Of a stretch of DNA of 62,000 nt, positions 35,720 to 47,184 are shown in pieces (the first letter of the stretch is position 1; every line of letters starts with the position of its first letter). A program made the position numbers and the translations under genes. The stretch is from Symsagittifera roscoffensis (Eukaryota; Xenacoelomorpha; Acoela; Convolutidae), in contig NC_087069.1 of assembly GCF_963678635.1 (NCBI RefSeq), positions 11,970,530 through 12,032,529 of the forward strand, given 5' to 3'. The notes below the pieces were generated by a model. That model saw nothing but the letters and a program-made list of their open reading frames with translations. It had not been told where the DNA came from and did no database searches.

Positions 35720-37110
35720 GATATGTCTTTCTTGACTCGTTGATTCCTTCTTTTGAGTCTTTCTTGGCTCCTTGCTTCCTACCTTCGAGTGTTCTTTCAG
35801 ATTCTTTTTCGACCTTTGAGTCACCCTTGTTTGTTTGCTACAATTCGTTCAAATCATACTTGACTCCTTATTTTATCGAGAGTTATCTAGCTCGTCGCTT
35901 GTTTCGAGCCTCTCTGGGTTCTTGGTTGATCTTGAACTTTATTCTAGCTCATCCTTTTGCTTAAAGCCTCTCCAGGTTCATAGTCTTTCCGAGCTTCATC
36001 TAGCTCACTTTTGCTTTGATCTTCTCTGGCTGCTTGGTTTTTCCTGAGCTTTGTTTTGCTCATTCTTTTGCTTCGAGTTTCTCTAGTTCTTTGTTTTTCT
36101 TGAATTTTATCATAGCTAATCCTTTGCTTCGAGCTTTTGAAGGTTTTTGGCTTTTCTCGAGGTTTAATTACCCGCGCCGGAGTTCCATGGATAATAATCG
36201 ATTATAATGGAAAATTGTTGCCTAAAATGTTGTCATAATAATCCATTATAATCCATTATAATCCATTTTTGTGGCAAATTTAGACCACGTAATCGATTAT
36301 GTAGTCATTAAAATCGATTTTTTTGAAAAATAAAAATCCATTATAATCCATTATAATCGATTATAATCCATTATTTTTGTCACTGAAATCGATTATTTTG
36401 AAATAAAAATCCATTATAATCCATTTCATTTTTAGAACGAAATTCGAATATTTTTGCAAAACATTGCAAATTTTGCGAGAAATTTGCAGAATTTATGCCA
36501 TGTCTTTTACTACATGGCATGTCTCAACGTCATCCTCTCGTCCCCTCAAGCTTCCCCCTCCCCCTCAGCTAAAGGGGTAGGGTAAACTGGCTGGGGGGGA
36601 GGAGCTTTAGACTGGGGCGGAGAGAAGCTGGGGGGGGGAGTGGGGGGTTGGGTTGGATAAATAAAATCGGGTAAGCTGGGGGAGGGTAAATGGAGGACTG
36701 CTAAACTGGGGGACTGTAAATTTCAAGAATAACCCCTCGAAAAAATCCATTATAATCGATTATAATCGATTTAAATCGGATTGTTTTGCCTCAAAAACAA
36801 TTTTCATTTTCATTCAAAAATAATAGATTACAATCGATTATAATCGATTTTATTCGGATTTTACTGATTAGAAAAATAGTTTCATTATAATCCATTTTCA
36901 ATCGATTATAATCGATTATTATCAAAATTTAATGAGACAGACCACGAAAATTCAATATAATCGATTATTATCCATGGAACTCCGGTGCGGGTAGCTCACC
37001 GCAAGCTTTGAGCCTTTCTAGGTTCTAGGCTTTTACCAAGCTTTATTTAGCTCAGCGCTTTGCTTCGAGCCACTGTGGTTTAAAAATTTTCACCCGAGTT
37101 TTATCTCGCT
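35720..37110 (+). repeat. 56-bp tandem repeat array
   Basis: Units of about 56-58 bp share the words TAGCTCAT, CCTTTTGCTTCGAGCC, TCTCTAGGTTCTTGG and TTTTTCCTGAGCTTTA. AGCTC-type landmarks fall near 35889, 35946, 36002, 36058 and 36115, and resume at 36994, 37049 and 37105 after an inserted element. The units are decayed, especially before 35880. Frames remain open across several units because the array is T-rich and unit lengths vary; they are not genes. Confidence 0.8.
36172..36991. mobile_element. TA-flanked element with ATTATAATC arrays and a G-rich core
   Basis: This 820-bp insertion splits the 56-bp array. Its ends are inverted repeats of at least 35 bp (left begins CCCGCGCCGGAGTTCCATGG; the right end is its near-exact complement). 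It is flanked by TA at 36170-36171 and 36992-36993. Removing it restores a normal array unit, so TA is the target-site duplication. Inside are many ATTATAATC(C/G)ATTATAATC words on both sides of a G-rich core (36540-36720, with GGGTAAACTGGGG words). It has no transposase. The TA target suggests mobilisation by a Tc1/mariner-like or another TA-specific transposase. Confidence 0.88.
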
Positions 37111-37390
37111 CATCCACGAAAACAATTTGGCGCATCAATGTCAAAAAACCACGAAAAGTTGTCCTCTGGCAGATCAACTAATTTCAGTTCAATATTTTAT
37201 TCACGAGGTACACTTTATCTTCTCGCTGCTTAAATGCAGTAAGCAGATTGGTTGATACGTACGTTGTTGGCAGCAGGTAGAGTCCGAGTTGAACTGGTTA
37301 CTTTTTGGTGACTTCAATTCTATCGAGAGAAAAACAGACAACCTCGAAAACCATTGTTAACCTGTGTGAAGCATCGTTCTCGGACGCAAA

Positions 37391-37790
37391 AGTTTTGCTT
37401 GCTGGTGGCAATTTTAAATGAAGTAAAATGAAAAACACTTATCAACCAAAACGCATACCAAATTCCGAGTGACAAGCAATTTCTTTTATTTTACGTGTAA
37501 CAACCAACCAAGCGAGCATATACCCAAAACTAATTAAATAGAGCAGGAGGTTTGATTCGAATTTTATCAAAATTAACCGTACCCTACCAAATATAACAAT
37601 TTGATAGGGTACAGCTAATTTTGATAAAATTCGAATCAAACCTCCTGCTCTATTTCATTAGTTTTGGGTATAAGCTCGCTTGGTTGGTTGTTACAGGTAA
37701 AATGAAAGAAATTTCTCGTCACTCGGATCTTAGTATGCGTTTTGGTTTGTCATTTTACTTCATTTAAAAATGCCTACAGTAAGCAAAACT
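37391..37790. mobile_element. 400-bp inverted repeat (fold-back element)
   Basis: The two arms of about 200 bp meet near 37591. AGTTTTGCTT at 37391 pairs with AAGCAAAACT ending at 37790. Near the centre the inner arms hold TACCCTACCAAATAT and its partner TTTGATAGGGTA. The arms differ at roughly one base in ten or fewer. It lies directly upstream of the BEL/Pao gag relic. It could be a MITE or an inverted duplication of retroelement leader sequence. No target-site duplication is evident. Confidence 0.8.
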
Positions 37791-37866
37791 TGTCTACAAA
37801 CTGCTTCCACTTATTAATGAGATGAGACTTTGCAGGACGATGACATAAATCAAAACATTCAATACA

Positions 37867-39270
37867 ATGAAATTCGAAAAAAAATTCCCTCCGCCGTCAC
37901 TAGGAGAAGAGATCAAATGTTTAATCCAAAATCTCGAAGGCGATGAAGATGCCATCGAACTTGTCGATGACATTTTCAACCAACAATTGCAACTTCAAAA
38001 GCAAACTGACAAACTGAACAAACAAACTCTTCAGAATGGCTCGATACAAGTGATTGCACATCTTGGACAGTGGAATTGAATCAAGAAATCCGAAAGGGAA
38101 AAGTTATTTACGAAAAAACGAGAATCATAACAAAATGGAGTCTCCCTATCTCTCAATCGCAATTCTCAAGAATGATGAACTACAAAAGTAACTTCTCAAG
38201 TTTCAATTTCAAACACTGTATCGGTGTCGTAAAACCTTTTCAAAGACGATTCAATGACTAACAAAGCTAAACAGAGCGAACAATCGGAATCTCCCACAAA
38301 AAGTTGCTTCGCGCCGATTCAGTTGGGCAATCTACTGCTGGAAAATCCAACTTCAACTGTTTTCTCGACTCCGGCAATGTTTTCTGCTACCGGCGGCAAA
38401 GTCTTAGAGCAATCATAGTCTAACAACTTTGAGAGCGCTTATACATTCAGCGGATCAATTCCAAAAAGTGAACGTCTGGTTAAACTGATTCTTGAATCTA
38501 AACTCATAACTCAAACAAGTCAACGACAGAAATAATGATTCTTTTGCATTCACTGGTAACTGGCGATGCCAAATCCATCATAGCGTATGTGGCGATGCAT
38601 ATGAACTTGCTTTTCAACGTCTGCGAAAAAATTTTGACAATGAAACTGTGAAATCGTTTTTGCGAAGGCTTTCGAATTTCAGACATACTCTGACTCAATT
38701 AGAGGCATACATAAAGTTTTCTGACATTCTACTCTCTGTATGAGACACTATGGAGCTACTCGGCTTCCTTTAGGACTTCTGTTCAACATTCAATTTAAAC
38801 ACCGAGTTGACAAAGCTGCTGAATCCTGTCAGATTGGAATGAAATCAAAATAGGATAAATAAAGATTACAATCAGCCCTCTGTGAAAGATTTAGCTCATT
38901 GGTTTCAAAGCCATAATCAACAAAACAATCATCAAGGAGAGGATAAAAAATTTACCTCTCAAAGCAACTTCCATGCGCAATCCAAAACTTCGATTTCAAG
39001 TTCAAGTGGAGCACTTGCACGCCTCTCTACAGGTGTGAGCGTTTCAAAGCCTGAGTTTCAAAGCAACGGAAAGCAAACATCTTGCATGAAAAACACATAT
39101 TTGTTTGAAATTTTTTTTGAAAACGACATTTTTCTGACTTTAACTTGAAACTGCTTTGTCGAACTAACAAGCGTAGCAAAAACACCACACGCTTCTTTAC
39201 AACCCATCTATTTATACGCCTCTTTACGACCCAAAAACGCAAAGAAAGCTGAGGAAATTATAATAAAAAC
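37867..39270 (+). pseudogene. BEL/Pao-type gag relic
   Basis: Plus-strand fragments lie in several frames: 37867-38079 (acidic, with a Gln/Lys helical run QLQLQKQTDKLNKQ), 38070-38273, a stretch around 38530-38700 with Phe/Leu/Arg-rich helices and the words VKSFLRRLSNFRHTLTQLE, and 38882-39148 beginning MKDLAHWFQSHNQQ. The last resembles the LKDLxxFLxxQ region of BEL-family gag proteins. A scrambled Cys/His-rich area follows at 39085-39200, where zinc knuckles would be expected. Many stops and frame changes show it is dead. The identification depends on the clear pol signature downstream. Confidence 0.5.
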
Positions 39271-40760
39271 GCCAAACCATCTCTACGTATGCTTTTCTCG
39301 ACAATAATAGCTCAATCATTTTGTTACTGGAAACAATTGCAACAACTAAACTTGGTTCGAAAATTAACAAAAAACCAAAAAATATCATTCTGGTGGTTGC
39401 GAGATGCCAAAACGGTCCAGGATGCTTCGGTGCAAGTTCAGATTAGACCTTATAACGCTACTCGAAACCGAATTCTACAAGAGGATGTATTTACAATCCC
39501 CGAACTCAATTATTTCCAGTGGACGTTACTCGACTTAACGCTTCGCTTAGCAAGTCTGCACACTTGAAAACTATGAACTTCCTCAATTTCATCGAAAGCA
39601 ATTTTTCACTCCTAATCGGTATAAAATGCCGAGTTTTTGAAAGAAAAAAAAACACAGTGGGCAAAAGAAACGCTTCTTGGATGGACTTGCTCTGGTCGCA
39701 ACAAGATTAATTTCTACTCAGATTTCCTATGAGCCAATTTTACCTATGAATTTCGCTCAACTTCGTTCGCACAATCATTTAGATAAAAGTTTATACCAAA
39801 AGGGATTTTGGGATTGCAAATTCGAAACACTCTCATCCGAAATCAAACAAATTGTAATCGAACTGTAGGACAACTCCTATATATTGGTGAACGGTCAAAA
39901 TCAACTCGGTTTATTTTGGAAAAAAAAACGCAAAACTTCCAAGCACGAGCTGGCTAGTTGAAAAACAGCTGAAAAAAACTAGATTTTCTGTTGAAAAACC
40001 AACCACAATTTAAAAAAATTGTGCATTAGTCATGACAGACTCAAAAAAAGGCTATGTCTTAAAATTAGTTGTTCAACCATGGATTTTACTGCATCATCCA
40101 GTGACCTATAAATAAATCTGATAAAATTAGAAGGGTTTCAAACGCTTCCAGCATTTCTCAAGAAAAACCATCCGTATCTTACTCGAATTTCCAAGTTTTT
40201 ATGCAGTTTTTCTGGCTTTATTCTTCGCTTCCCGCATAAAAATAGCTACAAAATGCAGAAATAGACTCCAGAGGAACACTGATAAGAAACTTAGTCAACA
40301 TTGCAAGACAGCTCACAAACGTATCCGACCACTTTAAAGCTGATCAGCTTCTCACTCCAAAACGCTTTTTACTGGGTCGAGCAACTCCGAATCTACCCTC
40401 TAGTGATTTCAAGGACTAAAAACACAGCTCTTTCGGATTCGTGGAAAACTTCATAACTGCTCAGGGATCACATCTGGAATCGTTTTCTCAGGGAATTGTT
40501 GCCCGGTTAGCAGAATCGGACAAAGTGGAAAACTTCAACTTCAATCTTGAACTAAAACGATATGGTTTGGATGCTCAAAGACTTCGCACCGCTCGGATTG
40601 TGGCTATGAACCAAAAATGACTGAATATATCCTGGATAGAATGGAATAGTCCAAACAGTGAACCTGAAAAGGCATAACGGATTCAAAGTTCGTCCTGTAG
40701 TCAAGTTGAGTCGCGAGAGGATGAAAAAAATATTCTTTGGAACCATTCTTTGTTTTTAGG
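39271..40760 (+). pseudogene. BEL/Pao-type pol relic
   Basis: The decisive part is at the 3' end. LTPKRFLLGRATPNLPSSDF (from about 40352) matches the LTPxHFLIGR motif near the end of BEL/Pao integrases. About 300 bases later, in another frame, VQTVNLKRHNGFKVRPVVKL (ending near 40710) matches the conserved GxVRxVxxxxxxGxxxRPVxKL terminus. Around 39440-39560, RPYNATRNRILQEDVFTIPE lies where the protease and linker should be, and 39660-39710 has a GWTCSG-like word. Most of the reverse transcriptase and RNase H has been deleted, since only about 650 bases separate the protease-like and integrase parts. The element is defective. Confidence 0.75.
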
Positions 40761-40784
40761 AACCATTCTTTGTTTTTACTTTAC
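40740..40784 (+). repeat. Short tandem duplication after pol
   Basis: GGAACCATTCTTTGTTTTTA occurs twice in a row, directly after the last conserved integrase residues. Confidence 0.85.
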
Positions 40785-40904
40785 CGTATCTTAGTGTTTA
40801 ATCTTTCCTTATTCGTCCAAGCTCTGCAAACTTGGGCGGGCATCTTTTACACCAATTGATTTAACAACATATTTCTGTAATTCTGCTCTACCGCAACTTG
40901 TTCC

Positions 40905-41155
40905 AACTAAGCTTAAACAAGCAGGTTACGTCTCCGCCTCTCAATCGAAAAGTCGGATGTTCGAGGACCACCATGATCCATGCTCGTTGCTTGAGGGTGA
41001 AGCAACATTAACCAACCCAGAAAAATAACCAAAAAAAATTGCATGTAGTTCTTGTACACGGGCACAACAGCGGATCGCCGTTATGAGCTGTACAGCTCTT
41101 GTGTTGGTCCTTTCCCTCGTCGATAAATGATCTTAATCTTAATCTAATCAACTAT
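40905..41155 (+). mobile_element. tRNA-derived SINE
   Basis: The head contains CAGGTTACGTCTCCGCCTCT and a B box GATGTTCGAGGACC, both tRNA-like. The body has CGGATCGCCGTTATGAGCTG and a self-complementary GAGCTGTACAGCTC. It ends in repeats of ATCTTA (about 41128-41150), a common SINE tail type. It contains no ORF and would depend on a LINE partner. The body domain is not one I can name. Confidence 0.75.
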
Positions 41156-41174
41156 TACACAACATCAAGTCAGT

Positions 41175-41405
41175 GACCAAAGGAATTATGCAAAATGGGA
41201 ACTTACTGCTTCACATATCAAATTTTTATCAAATCATCGTTCAAGTTTTCAGGGTTAACGTGATCTTCAAGTTTACTTTCTCTATTATCTAACTTATATT
41301 GTTCTTAGAATTATACTTTATTAATTGAACGTAACCCTCTTAGTCCCGTCTCTATATTTTGTTTGTCTAATGACCTAATTGTATAGATCTTAACAAGTTT
41401 AAACC
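41175..41405. repeat. Third member of the 34-kb dispersed repeat
   Basis: It aligns with 34145-34360. Shared words include GAACTTACTG, TTCACAT, TTATATTGTTCTTAGAATTA against TTATTGTTCTTGGACTTAAA, and TCCCGTCTCTATATTTTGTTTGTCTAAT against the TC-rich end. It lacks the expanded TC run. Confidence 0.6.
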
Positions 41406-42184
41406 CTGTTTCCGTTACCTAAATTTACGAGTTTCAACGGACGAGAAAGACCCTCTGATAATTTTATGGACTACTTTGACTGAGCTCTTCTAATACTGAG
41501 TTTAAAAAACAATTAAACGTTTATACATCCAATTATTACCTCAGCCGCAACCACCAAACATGAGCCACATCTCAAACGATGAAATAGAATAGCTCACTCG
41601 AAACTTTTTGAATTGTTTCTGGAAAACAACAACGAAAACATAGAAAAAATAAATTACTCTATTCTTTAGAAATTATAATTGTTTCATTCTTTAAAGGGTT
41701 CTTTCAACAATTGGCAGAGTTGTTCTTGGGTGAAAGCATTTCAGTGATCGTGAGATTGTTTTTGAACAAGAAAAACATCAGAAATTCCTCAGTTTACGAG
41801 GTAAAATGAAAAACAAAAGTTATTCCATCAACATGAGTTCAAGACGCACATCAAATGGGATACTGTTCAACAAAAGCTTCAAAAGAAAACTAATAGTTCT
41901 GAAGAGCGAAAGGAAAATATTAGCACTAGCCATACCATAGTCTTGATTTCGATTCGCAAGTTCAATCTAGTCAATAATAGCAGTCAGCATACGAAGATAT
42001 TAAAACGATTTTTTATGACACTAATCTATTGGATACGGTTTGTGACTGAGGTGCACCAAAAGCACCAGAAGTTCCCCATAAAAATATATTCAGTCATGAA
42101 TTTTTTATTAGGATCTTGTAGAGATAGCTTACTCCCTTGTAAATAAAAAGTTAGGCTATGAAGAGACAAATTTTGTGCATTTGA

Positions 42185-43111
42185 CCAGGGTTGACCAAAA
42201 ATGCTTGTCATACAATTTTGATATATGAAAAACTGCTTATCATACATTTTTATACATTTCCAAAATTACGAAAAATTTAGGAAAACTCTAAGATAAACTT
42301 TTTTCGAAAATGGAAATCGGAGGATAAGCATTTTTTCATATACCAAATTTTATGGTTCAAATTTTATGGGATGTGTTCGTGATCGAAAGCAAGTGACTAA
42401 AATCATGGCTTACTCAAAACTAGAGTCACTAAAGGGTTGATTGTCTGGCAACTAAAATCAATTGGAAACATCCTAAATTAACGGTTCTCTTACAAATCAT
42501 ATACTGAAAGCATCGAACTTTTATATTTTGGGAAAAATTTTCAAAGATGATTTTTTTTAAATTTAGAACTTTTAACTATCAGATATTGATCATCGCAATT
42601 AAAACGATGCCATACAAAACAAAAACAGATTTTTAACTTGTTCAAAAAAAATATTTCAGAGAAACAGAAAAAATCCATTTTTTGTGTATCAAGGACTACG
42701 TTATGCAGACACAAAATTCAAATTTTTTCAATTTTTTTGAGAAAATGATTGCTTGAGTACAAAAATCGATTTGCGGCTGACAAAAAAAAACCAAAAAATT
42801 TGGGACAAAAATCAATTTCACTGAGAAAAATTTTTGTTGTCACCATCAAAAAATGCTAGTCATACAACTTCATATATAGAAATTGTATGATTTTCATTTT
42901 TTTCCGAAAGAAAAAGAAGTACAGTTTTTTTTCGTCAGCAGACTGTTTTATTTGGTTCAAATAGCTGCAGAAACTAGTTCGAATCATTTTTCAATGAAAA
43001 CTATATGACGAGCATTTTTCCATACATTTGGTGTATGGAATTGTATGAAAAGCATTTTCGGTGTATAAAATTTTAAGATGAGCGTTTTCGGTTTATGAAG
43101 GTCAACCCGGG
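42185..43111. mobile_element. CCAGGGTTGACC element, copy 1
   Basis: It begins CCAGGGTTGACC and ends GGTCAACCCGGG, a 12-base inverted terminus with one or two mismatches. Inside are many TCATACAATT / AATTGTATGA words on both strands. It has no transposase and is probably a non-autonomous DNA element. The target-site duplication is unclear. Confidence 0.6.
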
Positions 43112-44183
43112 GATTTATTTTTTGAAACTGAACGTCGAATTTTTAACAATAAAGAGTATGGGAATTTTTCGCACATCAGCATGCAGCGCCAAGCAAATAA
43201 AAAGATTTTCTAAGAAAACCTTTGTTTTAATGAATGATTGGTTAAATATATCCTCAGGAGAAACCGACCAAAAAATTTTGAATAATTTATCTCCTCTGCA
43301 CAAATCACTACAATATATTTATTTTTTTACGTAGTTTCTGAAACTTGAGAACTTATGATCTTTGGTTCTTAAAAAAAGAGTTGAAATTTTTTTTAAAAAA
43401 CCTTTTGTTCCGGTGAGTTATTTCATGAAGTTGAGCTCATTTACATGCCCTGATAATGATGGTTATAAAGCAGATCTTTGTTAAAAATACTCGCACAAAA
43501 TATCTATGAAAGTGCCCAATTTCATTATTCAACATTAGTGATAAAACCGAAATTTAAAAAAAAATGTGATTATTCAAAAAAAAGAATTCTCATAAAGTTT
43601 GAATTTAATATAATTTCAATAAAAACAACTGACGAAATGGTCGTATTTTATTTCAAATATGCTGAAAAATTGAAAATTGCGTGCCAACACTTTTGTCAAT
43701 TGTCTAATTGTTTCGACTTTTGTAACGAAAGCAATGGAATATTTAAGCTCGGGGTGGGTTTTTCTTCTTCAGACATTTTTCGACTTTTTAATGGGCCAAT
43801 TTTGACAAATTTTTCTTTTAACATTCAAAAATTTTTAATGCCCTGAACGTAAATATGAAACAATCCACCTGTGTTTAATTTTTTGTAACTTTATATGTGT
43901 TTAAATATTGCCATTTTGCATTTAGAGAGATTTATCCGTCTTAGAAATCGTTCCAATTTGGTTGAAGGAATCTTATTTGCCATAATCGATTTGGTACTAG
44001 GATCGAAATCTATGACTTTGTATTTTATATGGCGTTTGGGTGGATGATTCTGCAAAAATTTCAAATTAAAAAAAATAATTTCTATTCATTTCTAAGAAAA
44101 ATTCATTTCTATTTATTCATTTCAAATCATTTTTTAACAATTCATTTCTGAAAAAGTTCAAATATATGTTCATGTTATTAAGA

Positions 44184-44557
44184 AAATGATTGCTTGAGTA
44201 CAAAAATCGATTTGCGGCTGACAAAAAAAAACAAAAAAAAATTGGGACAAAAATCAATTTCACTGAGAAAAATGTTTGTTGTCACCATCAAAAAAAATAG
44301 CTAGTCATACAACTTTCATATATAGAAATTGTATGATTTTCATTTTTTTGCCAAAAGAAAAAGAAGTATAGTTTTTTTCGTCAGCAGACTGTTTTATTTG
44401 GTTCAAATAGCCGCAGAAACTAGTTCGAATCATTTTTCAATGAAAACTATATGACGAGCATTTTTCCATACATTTGGTGTATGGAATTGTATGAAAAGCA
44501 TTTTCGGTGTATAAAATTTTAAGATGAGCGTTTTCGGTTTATGGAGGTCAACCCGGG
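44184..44557. mobile_element. CCAGGGTTGACC element, right part only
   Basis: This is the right third of the element, carried by the partial block. It ends GGTCAACCCGGG at 44557 and lacks the left end. Confidence 0.6.
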
Positions 44558-45393
44558 GATTTCTTTTTTGAAGCTGAACATCGAATTTTTAACAATAAAG
44601 AGTATGGGAATTTTTCGCACATCAGCATGCAGCGCCAAGCAAATAAAAAGATTTTCTAAGAAAACCTTTGTTTTAATGAATGATTGGTTAAATATATCCT
44701 CAGGAGAAACCGACCAAAAAATTTTGAATAATTTATCTCCTCTGCACAAATCTTTACAATACATTTAATTTTTTACGTAGTTTCTGACACTTGAGAACTA
44801 GAAAACATGAGCCACATCTCAAACGATGAAATAGAATAGCTCACTCGAAACTTTTTGAATAGTTTCTGGAAAACAACAACGAAAACATAGAGAAAATAAA
44901 TTACTCTATTCTTTAGAAATTATAATTGTTTTATTCTTTAAAGGGTTCTTTCAACAATTGGCAGAGTTGTTTCTGGGTGAAAAGCATTTCAATGACCGTG
45001 AGATTGTTTTTGGACAAGAAAAACATCAGAAATTCCTCAGTTTACGATGTAAAATGAAAAACAAAAGTTATTCCATCAAAATGAGTTCAAGACGCACATC
45101 AAATGGGATACTGTTCAACAAAAGCAAAATTAGCTTTAGCCATACCATAGTCCTGGTTTTGATTCGCAAGTTCAATCTAGTCATTAATAGCAGTCAGCAT
45201 ACGAAGATATTAAAACGATTTTTATGACACTAATCTTTTGGATACGGTTTGTGACTGAGGTGCACCAATAGCGCCAGAAGTTCCCCATAAAAATATATTC
45301 AGTAAAAAATTTTTTATTAGGATATTGTAGAGTTAGCTTACTCTCTTGTAAATAAAAAGTTTGGCTATGAAGAGACAAATTTTCTGCATTTGA

Positions 45394-46325
45394 CCAGGGT
45401 TGACCAAAAATGCTTGTCATACATTTTTGACATATGAAAAACTGCTTATCATACAATTTAATACATTTCCAAAATTACGAAAAAATTAGGAAATTTCTAA
45501 GATAAACTTTTTTCGAAAATGGAAATTGGAGGATAAGCATTTTTTCATATACCAAGTTTTATTTTTCAAATTTTATGGGATGTGTTCGTGATCGAAAGCA
45601 AGTGACTAAAATCATGGTTTACTCAAAACTAGAGTCACTAAAGGGTTGATTGTCTGGCAACTACAATTAATTGGAAACATCCTAAATTATTAGTTCTCTT
45701 ACAAATCATATACTGAAAGCATCGAACTTTTATATTTTGGGAAAATTTTCAAAGATGATTTTTTTTAAATTTAGAACTTTTAAACTATCAGATATTGATC
45801 ATCGCAATTAAAACGATGCCATACAAAACGAAACCAGTTTTTTAACTTGTTCAAAAAAAATATTTCAGAGAAACAGAAAAAACCCATTTTTTGTGTATCA
45901 AGGACTACGTTATGCAGACACAAAATTAAAATTTTTGCAATTTTTTTTTTCAGAAAATGATTGTTTGAGTACGAATATCAATTTGCGGCTGACAAAAAAA
46001 AACAAAAAAAATTTGGGACGAATTCAATTTTACTGAGAAAAATTTTTGTTGTCACCATCAAAAAATAGCTAGTCATACAACTTTCATATATAGAAATTGT
46101 ATGATTTTCATTTTTTTGCCAAAAGAAAAAGAAGTATAGTTTTTTTCGTCAGCAGACTGTTTTATTTGGTTCAAATAGCCGCAGAAACTAGTTCGAATCA
46201 TTTTTCAACGAAAACTATATGACGAGCATTTTTCCATACATTTGGTGTATGGAATTGTATGAAAAGCATTTTCGGTGTATAAAATTTTAAGATGAGCGTT
46301 TTCGGTTTATGAAGGTCAACCCGGG
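45394..46325. mobile_element. CCAGGGTTGACC element, copy 2
   Basis: This copy lies within the second full block and has the same ends as 42185-43111. It moved by block duplication, not by independent insertion. Confidence 0.6.
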
Positions 46326-46805
46326 GATTTATTTTTTGAAACTGAACGTCGAATTTTTAACAATAAAGAGTATGGGAATTTTTCGCACATCAGCATGCAG
46401 CGCCAAGCAAATAAAAAGATTTTCTAAGAAAACCTTTGTTTTAATGAATGATTGGTTAAATATATCCTCAGGAGAAACCGACCAAAAAATTTTGAATAAT
46501 TTATCTCCTCTGCACAAATCACTACAATATATTTATTTTTTTACGTAGTTTCTGAAACTTGAGAACTTATGATCTTTGGTTCTTAAAAAAAGAGTTGAAT
46601 TTTTTTTTTAAAAACCTTTTGTTCCGGTGAGTTATTTCATGAAGTTGAGCTCATTTACATGCCCTGATAATGATGGTTATAAAGCAGATCTTTGTTAAAA
46701 ATACTCGCACAAAATATCTATAAAAGTGCCCAATTTCATTATTCAACATTAGTGATAAAACCGAAATTTAAAAAAAAATGTGAATATTCAAAAAAAAGAA
46801 TTCGA

Positions 46806-47184
46806 ATGGACGAAAAACAGTTTCATTAATTTTGGGCTGTTTACAATTGCGAGAGCAAGCAAGTGTCTTTTAATCCGAACTAAAAGTTTTCTCCGTAGAC
46901 AACTTTTCTTACAAATCTGTGAGAAATTGAACTTGTTTTATTTTTGAACCTTAACAACGTCCAGGCTTCTTCCCACTCCACTTTGTCTTGAAGGAACACT
47001 GTTGCCTTTGTACCCTAAGTTCCGGGTTTTGAGTCCCTGTCGGACCTTTTTTCAGTATGCATGAAATCAAAAGTTTTCCAGGGAAAAACGAATTGGCGAA
47101 TTTTGTTTGTCTGTTTAATTTTTATTGGCTTAATTTTTTACGCAAGGATTACTTTTTTGAAATTGAGCAGTTATATTATAATTG
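46806..47184. other. Unique insert in the second block
   Basis: This segment has no counterpart in the first block. It contains GTTCCGGGTTTTGAGTCCC (47019-47037), which resembles a tRNA B box, with GTCC/GGAC words around it. No A box or cloverleaf is convincing, so a SINE scrap is possible. Confidence 0.3.

Noticed and set aside
43095-43334. 79-codon ORF seen three times at 43095, 44541 and 46309
   Set aside because: The copies come from recent block duplication, so their likeness is not evidence of selection. There is no family match, and it lies next to a non-coding element.
46950-47050. tRNA gene
   Set aside because: There is a B-box-like word but no A box and no cloverleaf I could draw.
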